Positions 1-7,771 of a stretch of DNA of 23,889 bases are shown here, piece by piece; position 1 is the stretch's first letter, and the number at the start of each line of letters is the position of its first letter. The stretch comes from a virus, in the IMG/VR virus record IMGVR_UViG_3300031578_000332, positions 1 through 23,889 of that record, one strand, 5' to 3'. Below the pieces are notes generated by a model. That model was not told the DNA's origin. It did no database searches and saw nothing but the letters and a program-made list of their open reading frames with translations. The translations under genes and the position numbers were made by a program.

Positions 1-663
1 CGCAAGGCTGAGTCCTCTACTCGCTCTCGTATTGACTCTGATATAGCAATAAAGGAAAGACAGCTAAGACAAAAGGAAGCTGGATTAAATACTATTGATA
101 AGGGCTTTGATAAAATGTCGAAGAACATTGACGCTACTGAGGGATTGATAACTTTCTCAAACTGGCTATCATCTGTAAGCGGACAGTATCCAGATAAAAT
201 AATAGGCTGGTTCTATATCTTCAAAAATGTATTCAGTGAGTTTTTGGGGCTAGGGTTGATAATGCTATCAGGGCTTGAGCTTAAACCTACCTCCCCTACC
301 TCAAGAGAAATGAAGGAACCATCAAACAAACCAGGTATATTCAATAGATTAAAAAAATTCAGACCTTCTATGGCTACAATAAAATCCAAGGTAACTCCTG
401 AAAGTCAGTCCGGTACGAAACTACAAGACCACTACCCCACTCCAGAAGTTTCTAACGCAATTAAAGTTTATGCTTCTGCTGTCTTAAAAAATCCTAAGTC
501 TGACAGGTCTTGCCCGGGGTTAACCACTATAGCCAAAAATACAACCCTTTCCCGGAATGATTTATTGAAAGCTAAGAGTTACCTGGAAGAAAAGAAAATA
601 CTGACAGTACAAGGAACTACCACGTATGTAAACGACGTAAATAAGCTAATGAGGTATACATAA
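1..663 (+). CDS. Partial membrane/winged-helix protein, function unknown (5' end outside window)
   Basis: The reading frame is open from the first base, so this is the C-terminal part of a longer protein; the internal ATG at 115 has no convincing ribosome binding site. The first ~40 visible residues are charged and helix-prone (coiled-coil-like, rich in K, R, E, D and Q). Then comes one hydrophobic segment (about residues 70-95 counted from base 1, around GWFYIFKNVFSEFLGLGLIM), a polar Pro/Ser/Lys linker, and a C-terminal ~75-residue stretch that reads like a winged helix-turn-helix (helix TTIAKNTTLSRNDLLKAKSY followed by a beta hairpin with LTVQGTTTYV). I do not recognise the family. A membrane anchor plus a DNA-binding-like tail would suit a mobile-element regulator or replication/partition protein, but that is inference. 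It is on the strand opposite the phage late genes and converges on them. Confidence 0.6.
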   Translation, partial: RKAESSTRSRIDSDIAIKERQLRQKEAGLNTIDKGFDKMSKNIDATEGLITFSNWLSSVSGQYPDKIIGWFYIFKNVFSEFLGLGLIMLSGLELKPTSPTSREMKEPSNKPGIFNRLKKFRPSMATIKSKVTPESQSGTKLQDHYPTPEVSNAIKVYASAVLKNPKSDRSCPGLTTIAKNTTLSRNDLLKAKSYLEEKKILTVQGTTTYVNDVNKLMRYT

Positions 664-720
664 AACCTTGTAGCCTGTCGTATACAAACCTAAAATGAGA
701 ATCGAGAGGGAGGATAAATC

Positions 721-882
721 ATGAAAGAAAATATAACAGTTGTATTTGAAGATAAAATAATAAAGTGCCTTCAAATAGTAATAAAATATGGTTGCATAAT
801 ATTTGAAACGCCTTATCATAGACTTTGCAATAAAAATGAGAGGGAGGGGAAGGGGAAGGTTACATTACAAAATTTTGAATAA
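721..882 (+). CDS. Small hypothetical protein (53 aa)
   Basis: An ATG at 721 lies 8 nt after a good ribosome binding site (GGGAGG at 707-712), and the frame runs 53 codons to TAA at 880-882, immediately before the terminator at 884-918. The product begins MKENITVVFEDKIIKCLQIV; it has a hydrophobic middle and a basic, Glu/Lys/Gly-rich C terminus, and three cysteines. No family is recognised. It sits 57 nt after the stop of the plus-strand gene ending at 663 and may be co-transcribed with it. The ribosome binding site and the terminator placement support a real gene; its length and lack of homology leave doubt. Confidence 0.45.
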   Translation: MKENITVVFEDKIIKCLQIVIKYGCIIFETPYHRLCNKNEREGKGKVTLQNFE

Positions 883-883
883 C

Positions 884-918
884 AAAAAGGCTATACACCA
901 ATAATGTATAGCCTTTTT
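884..918. terminator. Bidirectional intrinsic terminator
   Basis: A perfect 14-bp inverted repeat (884-897 with 905-918, 7-nt loop) has A5 on its left arm and T5 on its right arm, so both directions give a GC-containing stem ending in a U-run. It lies exactly between the stop codons of the convergent 53-aa ORF (882) and the amidase gene (924), and so would end both transcription units. Confidence 0.9.
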
Positions 919-923
919 CATGC

Positions 924-1658
924 CTATTTATCTATCAGCGATTCATATTTTTCAACCAAAGTAGGCAACGATTTAAATATTTCTAAATCTCCCAAATCTC
1001 CTTTTTGATTTGCCATTTCAGTTAACGCATTAAATCCACGTATCCATTTCTCATTTTCAATTGTTCGTTTTTGTAGAGATTCTTTCCAATTCAAATTTAC
1101 CACCGCCTTTTTTTGCAAATCATAGACTCGTACAATTGCATTTAGCACAAGATTTATATATTTATCGTAAAAATCAGGTGACTTTAAAATGGCTGAATCG
1201 TTGGCGCTGTCAATGAATAACGGCTCAATTATTATTGCATTAAATGATCCTTCTCTATGCATTGCATAGTAGTCTCCATTGTCTCCACGTTCTGAAAATA
1301 CTCTCCTGAGTGGTACGTCAAATCCATTAGAAATATTTTGTGCAATAACATTTGCAAGAATAACTATATTTTTGTCAGCGTTTACGCTATGTATAGTCTC
1401 TGTACCACTGCCACCACCACCATTTACGTGCAAATCTAACACTAAATCAGCGTTTCTACTTTTTATAACATGACACAATCTTGTTATGTCAATCGTTTGG
1501 TCATCAACTCTAATAGATTCAGTTAGAACATCTTCGTATTTTGATAGTTTTTTTTGCAGCATCAAAGCACACTTCAAATTAATATCTTTCTCACGAAGAT
1601 TATTTGCACATGCTCCGGGGTCATTTCCACCATGCCCAGCATTAATTACTATTTTCAT
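924..1658 (-). CDS. N-acetylmuramoyl-L-alanine amidase (endolysin)
   Basis: Endolysin of the Amidase_3 family: a zinc enzyme that cuts the bond between N-acetylmuramic acid and L-alanine in peptidoglycan to release phage progeny. Visible in the 244-aa sequence: the N-terminal motif INAGHGGNDPGA (zinc ligand H9), the Glu of REKDIN (E23), the second zinc His in LDLHVNGG (H77), and the late catalytic Glu in IIIEPLFID (E145). The catalytic domain fills residues 1-~180. The last ~60 residues (NLNWKESLQKRT onward) form a separate helical tail, probably a wall-binding or dimerisation domain that I cannot name. Start: ATG at 1658 follows GGAGGTG, and that site overlaps the end of the holin gene. Last gene of the late operon. 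Confidence 0.93.
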   Translation of the reverse strand: MKIVINAGHGGNDPGACANNLREKDINLKCALMLQKKLSKYEDVLTESIRVDDQTIDITRLCHVIKSRNADLVLDLHVNGGGGSGTETIHSVNADKNIVILANVIAQNISNGFDVPLRRVFSERGDNGDYYAMHREGSFNAIIIEPLFIDSANDSAILKSPDFYDKYINLVLNAIVRVYDLQKKAVVNLNWKESLQKRTIENEKWIRGFNALTEMANQKGDLGDLEIFKSLPTLVEKYESLIDK

Positions 1659-1661
1659 TCA

Positions 1662-1841
1662 CTACACCTCCATGTCCGGGTTATTAAAAATACCTAATAA
1701 AACTAATATTTGCAATAAACTTGCAACTACGTTTGTAATTAATTCGCCATTATCAAACGAAATTACTTTTGTAAGCAATAATATACTTACTATTTGTGCA
1801 AAAATAGCAACCCATAGTTTTTTATTTTTCAATTTACTCAT
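1662..1841 (-). CDS. Phage holin, phiLC3-type (59 aa)
   Basis: Small holin expected to form membrane lesions that let the endolysin reach the wall. The frame extends farther upstream, but the start is set at ATG 1841 because a strong AGGAGG lies 5-7 nt before it. The product MSKLKNKKLWVAIFAQIVSI... has a short basic N terminus, two hydrophobic stretches (about residues 10-27 and 38-52) and a C terminus ending LLGIFNNPDMEV, which resembles the conserved LGI-x-(N/D)-(D/N)-P ending of phiLC3-family holins. The gene lies 8 nt after the XhlA-like gene and 3 nt before the amidase gene, the classic XhlA-holin-amidase cassette. Confidence 0.85.
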   Translation of the reverse strand: MSKLKNKKLWVAIFAQIVSILLLTKVISFDNGELITNVVASLLQILVLLGIFNNPDMEV

Positions 1842-1849
1842 AATTCCTC

Positions 1850-2041
1850 CTACTTTTTTACCCAATAAGTTATTAAAAATCCTGTTATGCCGAGCATTGT
1901 AAAAATAAATGTTGCCATGCATCCCTTTAACATGACAACCAAACTTTTCATTTCATCAATTAAATTTTCAAGTTTTACACTCATGATTGCCTCCGTATTT
2001 TCTAATTTTCTTAGTCTTTCTTCGTTTTTACATTCGTGCAT
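1850..2041 (-). CDS. XhlA-like lysis accessory protein (63 aa)
   Basis: Layout typical of the haemolysin XhlA/BhlA family: a charged amphipathic N-terminal helix with heptad-like leucines (about residues 6-38, RLRKLENTEAIMSVKLENLI) and one C-terminal transmembrane helix (about residues 41-60, CMATFIFTMLGITGFLITYW) followed by VKK. In Bacillus phages XhlA acts with the holin in lysis or membrane permeabilisation. The ATG at 2041 is preceded by GGAGGT with suitable spacing. The gene is directly upstream of the holin in the same operon, which supports the role. Confidence 0.8.
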   Translation of the reverse strand: MHECKNEERLRKLENTEAIMSVKLENLIDEMKSLVVMLKGCMATFIFTMLGITGFLITYWVKK

Positions 2042-2094
2042 GTTATATACCTCCGAAATTTATTTTATATCACCTTCTTTTTTCGTATGTATTT

Positions 2095-3960
2095 TTAGTA
2101 GTCGCCACCGCCCACAGATTGCATGTATACTTGCTTTACGACATTTGCAAATATTCGGGCCAATCCTTTTGGATTATTTGCATCTGTTCCTGGTATAACC
2201 TCAACTGTGTGAAAAACTCCTCTATTTACTTTTGTTCCAGTTTTCGTAAGGTATGGTACTATGTCTATGTCAAATCCTGTAAGTCCTACAACACCTGTAA
2301 CAACGTTACCATCCACCTTTACAACAACGCTAGGTGGTAGATATCCAAATTCATATATACCGTGTTCGATATCATGCGTATGGTCTGCAACCGTGTGAGT
2401 ATGCGCCATTCCATGGGTATGCTCTCCACCTTGGTGAGTATGTGCCATGGAATGCGTATGCCCGTTAATATTAACACTGTGAGAATGGTCATATACATCA
2501 TGTCCATGCAAGTAAAAATCGCTTGGTTCTTCTGGTACTGATACTTTACTGTTAAGTCCAGTATAATCAACAAAAACTGAACCTAATGTCATGCTACCAA
2601 TTTCCAGATTTTCATTTCCTGATACTGTTGTTGCTTCACTTGATGCTCCAGATGTTACCACACCTCCACCAGCTGTTGTTGCTTCACTTGATGCACTTGA
2701 TGTTTGTCCACCTCCACCTTTTACACTAGCACTATATGCCCGAAATGCTGCAACATCATAATTCAACATACATTTATTAAGCCTTACAACTTCATCACTA
2801 AGATAAAACTTAATTAAGGCTGCATGTGTAGCATCACAATTGTCCTGGAAATCATGACTATCGATATTTGTTGCGCCTTGACTATATAATTCATTTACGC
2901 TAGCTTTAACTTGCAACGTAGATATAGTATTGTTTATATCTTCAACTTTATTACTTATCTGCAACTCAATATCTCCAGGATTGCTAACAATATCACTTTT
3001 TGAAATACTCACAACTCTGGAATTAAAACTAAATCCTGTCTCTGAGTCATCAACTTGTACTAAATTACCCAACTCAAATTTATCAAGACTTTCTGAAGTA
3101 ATTTGATATATATCAGCTGCTTTTACTGTATAAGTAATTTTAGGGATTTTATTTTCCTCTAAAATCGCTGTCATCATTGCTTTTAGTGTAGTAGCATTTT
3201 CAAACTTTGTATCAGCAAAAATCCTTGAAATTGTGCCATACGTACCAATAGTTGATGCATCAATATAAGGTAGTCCACCGTTAATTGCAGATATAGTAAG
3301 CTGATTAACTCCTTCGCCATATCCAAGTCCATACAGCCGAGTTATAAGGTTCGTAGGGTCTTCAAACTTCTCTATGCCTACTAGATTTCGCTTGTATAAT
3401 ATGCGTGCATCCACGTCAGCACTAGGTATAATCAAACTTAATTTCCATGGATAAACTGCTGTGTTCCATGTCCATTGATAAGCAGTATTAAACGGTTTCG
3501 GTACTGCAAATACAGCATTAAGCAAGTTTTCATTTTCCCACTTATACTCATAAGTTTCGGTAAAACTACAAACATCTAAAACCCAATTTGTAACTGTCTG
3601 AAACGCTAGTATATAGTCAATTACATCATTTGTGTGGTCTGTAATACTTCCGACAACTTGCAATTGAAACATTAAATCATCTAGCAAAGTTGATAATACA
3701 TGTTCGCATTGAAAATTAATTACATGTGAGCCTGAATCTTTGTTTTGTTTGGTCGGCATAATCCTAAACAAGTCAATTCTTTCGGCTCCGTCAAAAATCT
3801 CTACGTAAGAGTAAGGCAGACAATCCGTAACTTTTGGATCGTCTGCAGGAAGTGAAAAACTTGCTGTATGTAGTTCGTTTAGTCGTTGTTCATACGATAT
3901 GTTAAATGCGTTTTGAAGAATAGCGACTAAAACACGACTTGAATTATATAATTTAATCAT
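2095..3960 (-). CDS. Phage minor structural protein / tail endopeptidase-type (Tal-like)
   Basis: The N-terminal ~350 residues match the Prophage_tail / 'phage minor structural protein N-terminal' family (MIKLYNSSRVLVAILQNAFN, then YEQRLNELHTASFSLPADD), the Tal-type hub protein at the tail tip. The middle is a Gly/Ser/Thr linker (GGGG...SSASSEATTAGGG) with a repeated SSEATT unit. About residues 487-545 are strikingly His-rich (many HTH and HxH motifs), then a C-terminal beta-rich domain ending in QSVGGGDY. Start: I choose ATG 3960, which has GAGGTG just upstream; the ATG at 3972 overlaps the stop of the spike gene (TAATG) and has no ribosome binding site, so translational coupling is also possible. 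621 aa from 3960. It follows the tail spike gene, whereas Tal usually comes right after Dit. Confidence 0.8.
   Translation of the reverse strand: MIKLYNSSRVLVAILQNAFNISYEQRLNELHTASFSLPADDPKVTDCLPYSYVEIFDGAERIDLFRIMPTKQNKDSGSHVINFQCEHVLSTLLDDLMFQLQVVGSITDHTNDVIDYILAFQTVTNWVLDVCSFTETYEYKWENENLLNAVFAVPKPFNTAYQWTWNTAVYPWKLSLIIPSADVDARILYKRNLVGIEKFEDPTNLITRLYGLGYGEGVNQLTISAINGGLPYIDASTIGTYGTISRIFADTKFENATTLKAMMTAILEENKIPKITYTVKAADIYQITSESLDKFELGNLVQVDDSETGFSFNSRVVSISKSDIVSNPGDIELQISNKVEDINNTISTLQVKASVNELYSQGATNIDSHDFQDNCDATHAALIKFYLSDEVVRLNKCMLNYDVAAFRAYSASVKGGGGQTSSASSEATTAGGGVVTSGASSEATTVSGNENLEIGSMTLGSVFVDYTGLNSKVSVPEEPSDFYLHGHDVYDHSHSVNINGHTHSMAHTHQGGEHTHGMAHTHTVADHTHDIEHGIYEFGYLPPSVVVKVDGNVVTGVVGLTGFDIDIVPYLTKTGTKVNRGVFHTVEVIPGTDANNPKGLARIFANVVKQVYMQSVGGGDY
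2625..2694. repeat. 22-bp direct repeat pair inside the tail-tip gene
   Basis: Two identical 22-bp copies lie at 2625-2646 and 2673-2694, 48 bp apart start to start (16 codons). They encode the repeated Ala/Ser-Ser-Glu-Ala-Thr-Thr linker unit before the His-rich segment. In-frame loss or gain of a unit by slippage would change linker length without breaking the gene. Confidence 0.8.
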
Positions 3961-3971
3961 TTTACACCTCA

Positions 3972-6401
3972 TTATGGTTTTATTACTTTAACTCTCCATG
4001 TTCCACTTGCTAAATTTATATTTCCACCTGTACCATTTTGCACTCTAATTTTAACACTATCAGTAGCATCTACATATGGATGAGCAATACAACCTTGCAA
4101 ATCATAAGGAGCACTACATACAACTTGATCACCAAGTGCAGCCCCAGTAACCGTAATTGACGCCGATGTTTCACCTGTTCCAGTCACTAAATCAGCAGGA
4201 TCCCAAGTTGTCGAACCAGATAGGTCAGTCACGCCAAATTTTACCCAAGTACCGCCAGCCCCACCAACAGTACATACCCAACCTATATTACCGCCTGCAA
4301 CTGGAACAGTATTATAAATAATATCCCCAACAGACCATATGTCAAAATTAGGTTTAGCACTCAAGTAATTTATATTAGCACAATTAATCTTTTTAACATT
4401 GTCTGTAAATCCTGCACCTATTATTCTAGTATTTTGTGCCCAACTAGTAAAATCGAGTCCATCCAGTAACCAGTTAATTATATAAGATGAAGCAACAGAT
4501 GTAATCATTGCTATTGCGCCTGTACCTCGTTTTGATATATTACCTGTTATCGTAACGTTTTCAGCTGCTTTATTGCCTGATTTATTTATACAGTATGAGC
4601 CTGCTAGAACGCTCATAATATCCAAATCAAGTTTGATATCTTTACACTCTGTTATTGTTATACCTCCAGATACGGAATTTACAATAATAATTTTAGCGTT
4701 TAAATTAGTTACTTGTTTCTCAAAACCAATGTAAGAATACCCAACATTTGTTCCTTTAGCTAATTTAATATTTACATTGTCGCACACTTTATCAGTGGAA
4801 CTACCACCAATGTATAGTAATTGGTCATAACCTGCACCATCAGCTTGTAACGAATTTATATATACATTTGATGCGGATATTATACAACACTTATTTATAG
4901 TATTTTGTTTTTTTACTTTTATTATATTAACGCTATCAACAAATATATCTGTTACGGTAGAATTATTTGTAGCCATTATTGCAAAAGGATTAGTCCCAGC
5001 ACTTTTTATATATGCTGTACCTATATGTACATTGTTTACAATATCTGTATTAAGACTTGGTTCAATGTCAAACCCACCTGGCATTGTCATATGGCCAGTG
5101 TTGTCGCATATTAATGTATCTACAAAAATATTAATTCCTGTGATTATTGATAGACTATTTCTACCGACACATTTCGTTGATTTTGTATGTAATATATTAA
5201 TTCTGACATTATTTGTATTTACAATAGTTAATCCATCACCTGTCGGATTTAGCGCATAAAATGTTCCAATTTCGATATTATCGCAAGTGTCTAAACGTAA
5301 ACAATGTAAAAATTCGAGTACGCTAGCTTGTAGTGGATTATCTTCATCGCCACCATTATTAAGAGCATTCCCATCCATATTTAAAAATGGTATTTTTACA
5401 TTTGTACAACTAATTAATTCAATTATTGCTGAACCTGCGCTACTATCAGGTCTTTTCATAATACCTTTACAATTAATGCCAAAATTGTCCTTGGTATTAA
5501 GTGTTATATTATTAGTTACCACAGTATTTTTTTCTAAAATTGTTAAATTTGCATGTGCTAACACGGCAAAATTAAACGCTTTCTGTAAAATAATTGTCTC
5601 TGTTGTTCCGTCATACTGTACCCCAAACCATTCGGGGTAAACATCTATTACATTCCATGTTCCTGCCAAAGTACCACCTAGACTTAAATCAAAAATTTGA
5701 TATAATCCAGTAGCAATCTTAGTATTTGTCCCAGTTATTGTATATGTATTATAAATCTTTAATATAGAACCATAAAGTGGTTTTATTATAATGTTTTCAG
5801 GTATAATAACATTTGTTGCAATTTTGTAAGTTCCAATGCTTAAATATAGTGTAACTTTAGTTACTCCAATTTCTGTAATCCAAGTATTTAATTGTATAGC
5901 ATCATTATTACTATCATCTCCTACCATACCAATATCTATAGAGTGATATCCTAATTGATTTTCAATTGATTCAAGTCGATCGTCTAAAACTGTAAAAACT
6001 TTATTTTTTACGCCAGAACTACGTGCATCTGTAACCTCAGCCGGACTGGTACCAGCGCCTACGATTAAATTATCAATTCTTTCATCGAGTAAATCTAATC
6101 CTTCTTTTACTTCTGTTGCGCCTGCTACGCTGCCAGAATATACTATGTCTTGTGAATTATGAGCAGTCGATGAAGCTAAATGATTGTCAGCATCTAAATC
6201 TAATTTATCAAGCGCATTTGATACTTTTATACCCGTTACATTTACTGAGTCATTTGTTATATTGCTTGCTGGATGTATATCCGCCGTGCCATCAACGTGA
6301 CTATTTATCATTGTTCTAAGTGACGCAAAATAGGCATTTAATCTTATATAATCATTTTTTAATTTACCTGTAACATCTAGTATAAATGATGGTAAAGACA
6401 T
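3972..6401 (-). CDS. Tail spike / tail fibre with right-handed beta-helix domain
   Basis: 809-aa receptor-binding-type protein. Residues 1-~150 form a helical, baseplate-attachment-like region (DVTGKLKNDYIRLNAYFASL...). From ~155 a pectate-lyase-like beta-helix begins, typical of tail spikes (IDIGMVGDDSNNDAIQLNTW, then DVYPEWFGVQYDGTTE, about residues 250-265). Many N-rich beta-rung repeats follow to ~690 (for example NVKIPFLNMDGNALNNGG). The C-terminal ~85 residues (GSTTWDPADLVTGTGETSAS to the end) match a compact beta domain common at phage fibre ends (TWDP...VTGAALGDQV...GGNINLASGTWRVKV). Start ATG 6401 follows AAGGAG. Whether the helix binds or degrades a host glycan cannot be told; no catalytic residues can be assigned. 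Confidence 0.82.
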   Translation of the reverse strand: MSLPSFILDVTGKLKNDYIRLNAYFASLRTMINSHVDGTADIHPASNITNDSVNVTGIKVSNALDKLDLDADNHLASSTAHNSQDIVYSGSVAGATEVKEGLDLLDERIDNLIVGAGTSPAEVTDARSSGVKNKVFTVLDDRLESIENQLGYHSIDIGMVGDDSNNDAIQLNTWITEIGVTKVTLYLSIGTYKIATNVIIPENIIIKPLYGSILKIYNTYTITGTNTKIATGLYQIFDLSLGGTLAGTWNVIDVYPEWFGVQYDGTTETIILQKAFNFAVLAHANLTILEKNTVVTNNITLNTKDNFGINCKGIMKRPDSSAGSAIIELISCTNVKIPFLNMDGNALNNGGDEDNPLQASVLEFLHCLRLDTCDNIEIGTFYALNPTGDGLTIVNTNNVRINILHTKSTKCVGRNSLSIITGINIFVDTLICDNTGHMTMPGGFDIEPSLNTDIVNNVHIGTAYIKSAGTNPFAIMATNNSTVTDIFVDSVNIIKVKKQNTINKCCIISASNVYINSLQADGAGYDQLLYIGGSSTDKVCDNVNIKLAKGTNVGYSYIGFEKQVTNLNAKIIIVNSVSGGITITECKDIKLDLDIMSVLAGSYCINKSGNKAAENVTITGNISKRGTGAIAMITSVASSYIINWLLDGLDFTSWAQNTRIIGAGFTDNVKKINCANINYLSAKPNFDIWSVGDIIYNTVPVAGGNIGWVCTVGGAGGTWVKFGVTDLSGSTTWDPADLVTGTGETSASITVTGAALGDQVVCSAPYDLQGCIAHPYVDATDSVKIRVQNGTGGNINLASGTWRVKVIKP

Positions 6402-6413
6402 TAAATCAGCTCC

Positions 6414-7088
6414 TTATATATGTAATTGTCTAAAGTTAAAGTTAAAATCTACATTACCACCAGTTTTTGTATAACTTATTACATTTGCGCCTGGCAATAA
6501 TTTTAAAAATTCTGTTGTATCACCTGTTAATTTACTCATTTTATTAGTTGTACCATTTTTGCATGTAGCGTTTACGTTATCTATTGTTATTGTCTGAGCC
6601 GTTACGCTTTCTGTATATGTAAGCGTTTTACCGTTGCAAGTTATACTAAAAACTGTAAATGTTCCTGTAACTAATATTTCAAATAATGATCCTTTTTCAG
6701 ACCCTAAGCCAAGTTCAAAATTGCCGTTGTACCACAATGTCAAAGTTGCAGCATTTATTTGTTTTGTTGCTGTTACTTTTACACTTGTAGTTATAATTTT
6801 ATCTATATTTTTTCTGATTACTGGATTTACCTTGGTTGTAGTTGTTACATTTTTACCTATATCATGTACCATTACTGGATTAATTTTAGTAATGGTTGTT
6901 ACATTTTTACCAGTTGTTTTTTGAATCGTTGGATTAATTTTAATACTTGATGATGTTAATGTTTTTGTTATATCGTGTATCATTGTCGGATTAACTTTGG
7001 TAATTGTTGTTACAACTTTATCAATAGATTTTTGAAAAGTTGGATTTACTTTTATGCTAGTTGTTAATGTAAGGTCTGTATTAGCCAT
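6414..7088 (-). CDS. Repeat protein with C-terminal Dit-C-like tail domain
   Basis: 224 aa from ATG 7088, chosen because AAGGCGGTG precedes it; a TTG at 7112 lies inside a hairpin. Residues ~8-105 are five to six tandem units of 18 (once 19) residues centred on K-(V/I)-NP: NP falls at 15, 33, 52, 70 and 88, followed by variants of I-x-K-x-V-T-T. Residues ~112-224 resemble the C-terminal domain of siphovirus distal tail proteins (Sipho_tail/Dit): a GNFELGLGS strand, CNGKTLTYTE, ITIDNVNATCKNGT, NKMSKLTGD, and LLPGANVISY before the final strands. That motif order (NGKT, IDxxxxT, GTTNKM, PGAN) is characteristic. It could be a structural partner of the Dit-N protein encoded at 7772-8257. Confidence 0.65.
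   Translation of the reverse strand: MANTDLTLTTSIKVNPTFQKSIDKVVTTITKVNPTMIHDITKTLTSSSIKINPTIQKTTGKNVTTITKINPVMVHDIGKNVTTTTKVNPVIRKNIDKIITTSVKVTATKQINAATLTLWYNGNFELGLGSEKGSLFEILVTGTFTVFSITCNGKTLTYTESVTAQTITIDNVNATCKNGTTNKMSKLTGDTTEFLKLLPGANVISYTKTGGNVDFNFNFRQLHI
6774..7067 (-). repeat. Tandem 54-bp (18-aa) coding repeats
   Basis: About five and a half degenerate units of 54 bp (one of 57 bp) within the gene 7088-6414. Each encodes a Thr-rich start, a K-(V/I)-NP core and an I-x-K end. The copies have diverged in bases while keeping the protein pattern, so the array is not recent, but its length may vary between relatives. Confidence 0.85.
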
Positions 7089-7101
7089 ATTCACCGCCTT
7101 G

Positions 7102-7123
7102 GAGAGTGCCAATCGACACCCTC
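7102..7123 (-). promoter_or_regulatory. Intercistronic RNA hairpin before the repeat protein gene
   Basis: In minus-strand RNA a 9-bp stem (7123-7115 with 7110-7102, two G-U pairs) closes a GAUU loop. The G-U pairs would be A-C mismatches on the plus strand, so the structure belongs to the minus transcript. It ends a few bases before the ribosome binding site of the gene starting at 7088 and has no U-tract, so a translational or mRNA-processing role is more likely than termination. Confidence 0.5.
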
Positions 7124-7136
7124 ATTTAGAGTTTTA

Positions 7137-7529
7137 CTATCTTGTAAACACGTTATTTATAGTAAAAGTTATAGAATCCCCTACTGAAACACTAATGTCA
7201 GAAAATGTACCTCTAATTGACAAATCACCGGTTGTCAGATGTGAAAATACTCCAACTTCCTTGATTATTTTATCTGCTCCAGTGCATGTTATAAGTGCAA
7301 CAATTCTATATGTATCATTTGTTACTCCACCGCCAGATGTTTGCTGTGATACTGTACCTACTGTTCTTGCTTCTGCTCCGGGACTTTCAAGCGCGGTGTC
7401 TTCGTGGTCTGCTGCTGCTGCTGCTAATACTCCCCATCCTACCCAATGCGGAGTTATAACGCTTATGCTTGCCAGTAAATCTGTTATTTTTGCTAATCCA
7501 ACATCTGTAAATACCGCTACATCAGCCAT
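7137..7529 (-). CDS. Phage structural-type protein, function unknown (130 aa)
   Basis: 130-aa Ala/Thr/Val-rich protein with features I associate with a phage-tail-associated beta protein: an N-terminal FTDVGLAKITDLLAS, a central GWGVLAAAAADHEDTALESP, EARTVGTVSQQ, VTNDTYRIVALITCTGADK, and a terminal ...IRGTFSDISVSVGDSITFTINN. The pattern (EVGVF..., IRGTF, VGDSITFTI) recurs in proteins of tail gene clusters, perhaps fibre or baseplate parts, but I cannot give a function. Start ATG 7529 follows GAGGAGG and overlaps the stop of the 79-aa gene upstream. It lies between the two Dit-like segments. Confidence 0.65.
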   Translation of the reverse strand: MADVAVFTDVGLAKITDLLASISVITPHWVGWGVLAAAAADHEDTALESPGAEARTVGTVSQQTSGGGVTNDTYRIVALITCTGADKIIKEVGVFSHLTTGDLSIRGTFSDISVSVGDSITFTINNVFTR

Positions 7530-7761
7530 TTTTGTTGTCCTCCTCTATTTTTTTTAATTCCAATTTTTTTTGTATATATTTTGGGTCATTCCAATAATAT
7601 TCCTTCATTTGTTTTAATTCCATTTCTTTTATTTCTAATCTTTTTTCGTAAATTTTCGCCATTTCTTTCCCACAAATTACACCTAAATCTTCAATTGTGC
7701 CGTCTTTTCGCGTAATTACTGCCGATATAGTTATAGTAGGTCTTTTAACTTTTGCTTCCAT
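7522..7761 (-). CDS. Small hypothetical protein (79 aa)
   Basis: MEAKVKRPTITISAVITRKD is a short beta-prone N terminus (a hairpin to about residue 30, ending LGVICGKEMAK). A highly charged helix follows (residues ~34-76, Lys/Glu/Met-rich, KRLEIKEMELKQMKEYY), probably a coiled coil. No family is recognised. ATG 7761 has an excellent GGAGGG site. Its end overlaps the next gene by 8 nt, so the two are translationally linked. Position between Dit-N and the 130-aa protein suggests a tail role, by context only. Confidence 0.55.
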   Translation of the reverse strand: MEAKVKRPTITISAVITRKDGTIEDLGVICGKEMAKIYEKRLEIKEMELKQMKEYYWNDPKYIQKKLELKKIEEDNKNG

Positions 7762-7771
7762 TATACCCTCC

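Noticed and set aside
1887-2340. Plus-strand open frames across the lysis genes and the tail-tip gene end
   Set aside because: They overlap well-supported lysis genes with good ribosome binding sites on the other strand and have no recognisable protein features.
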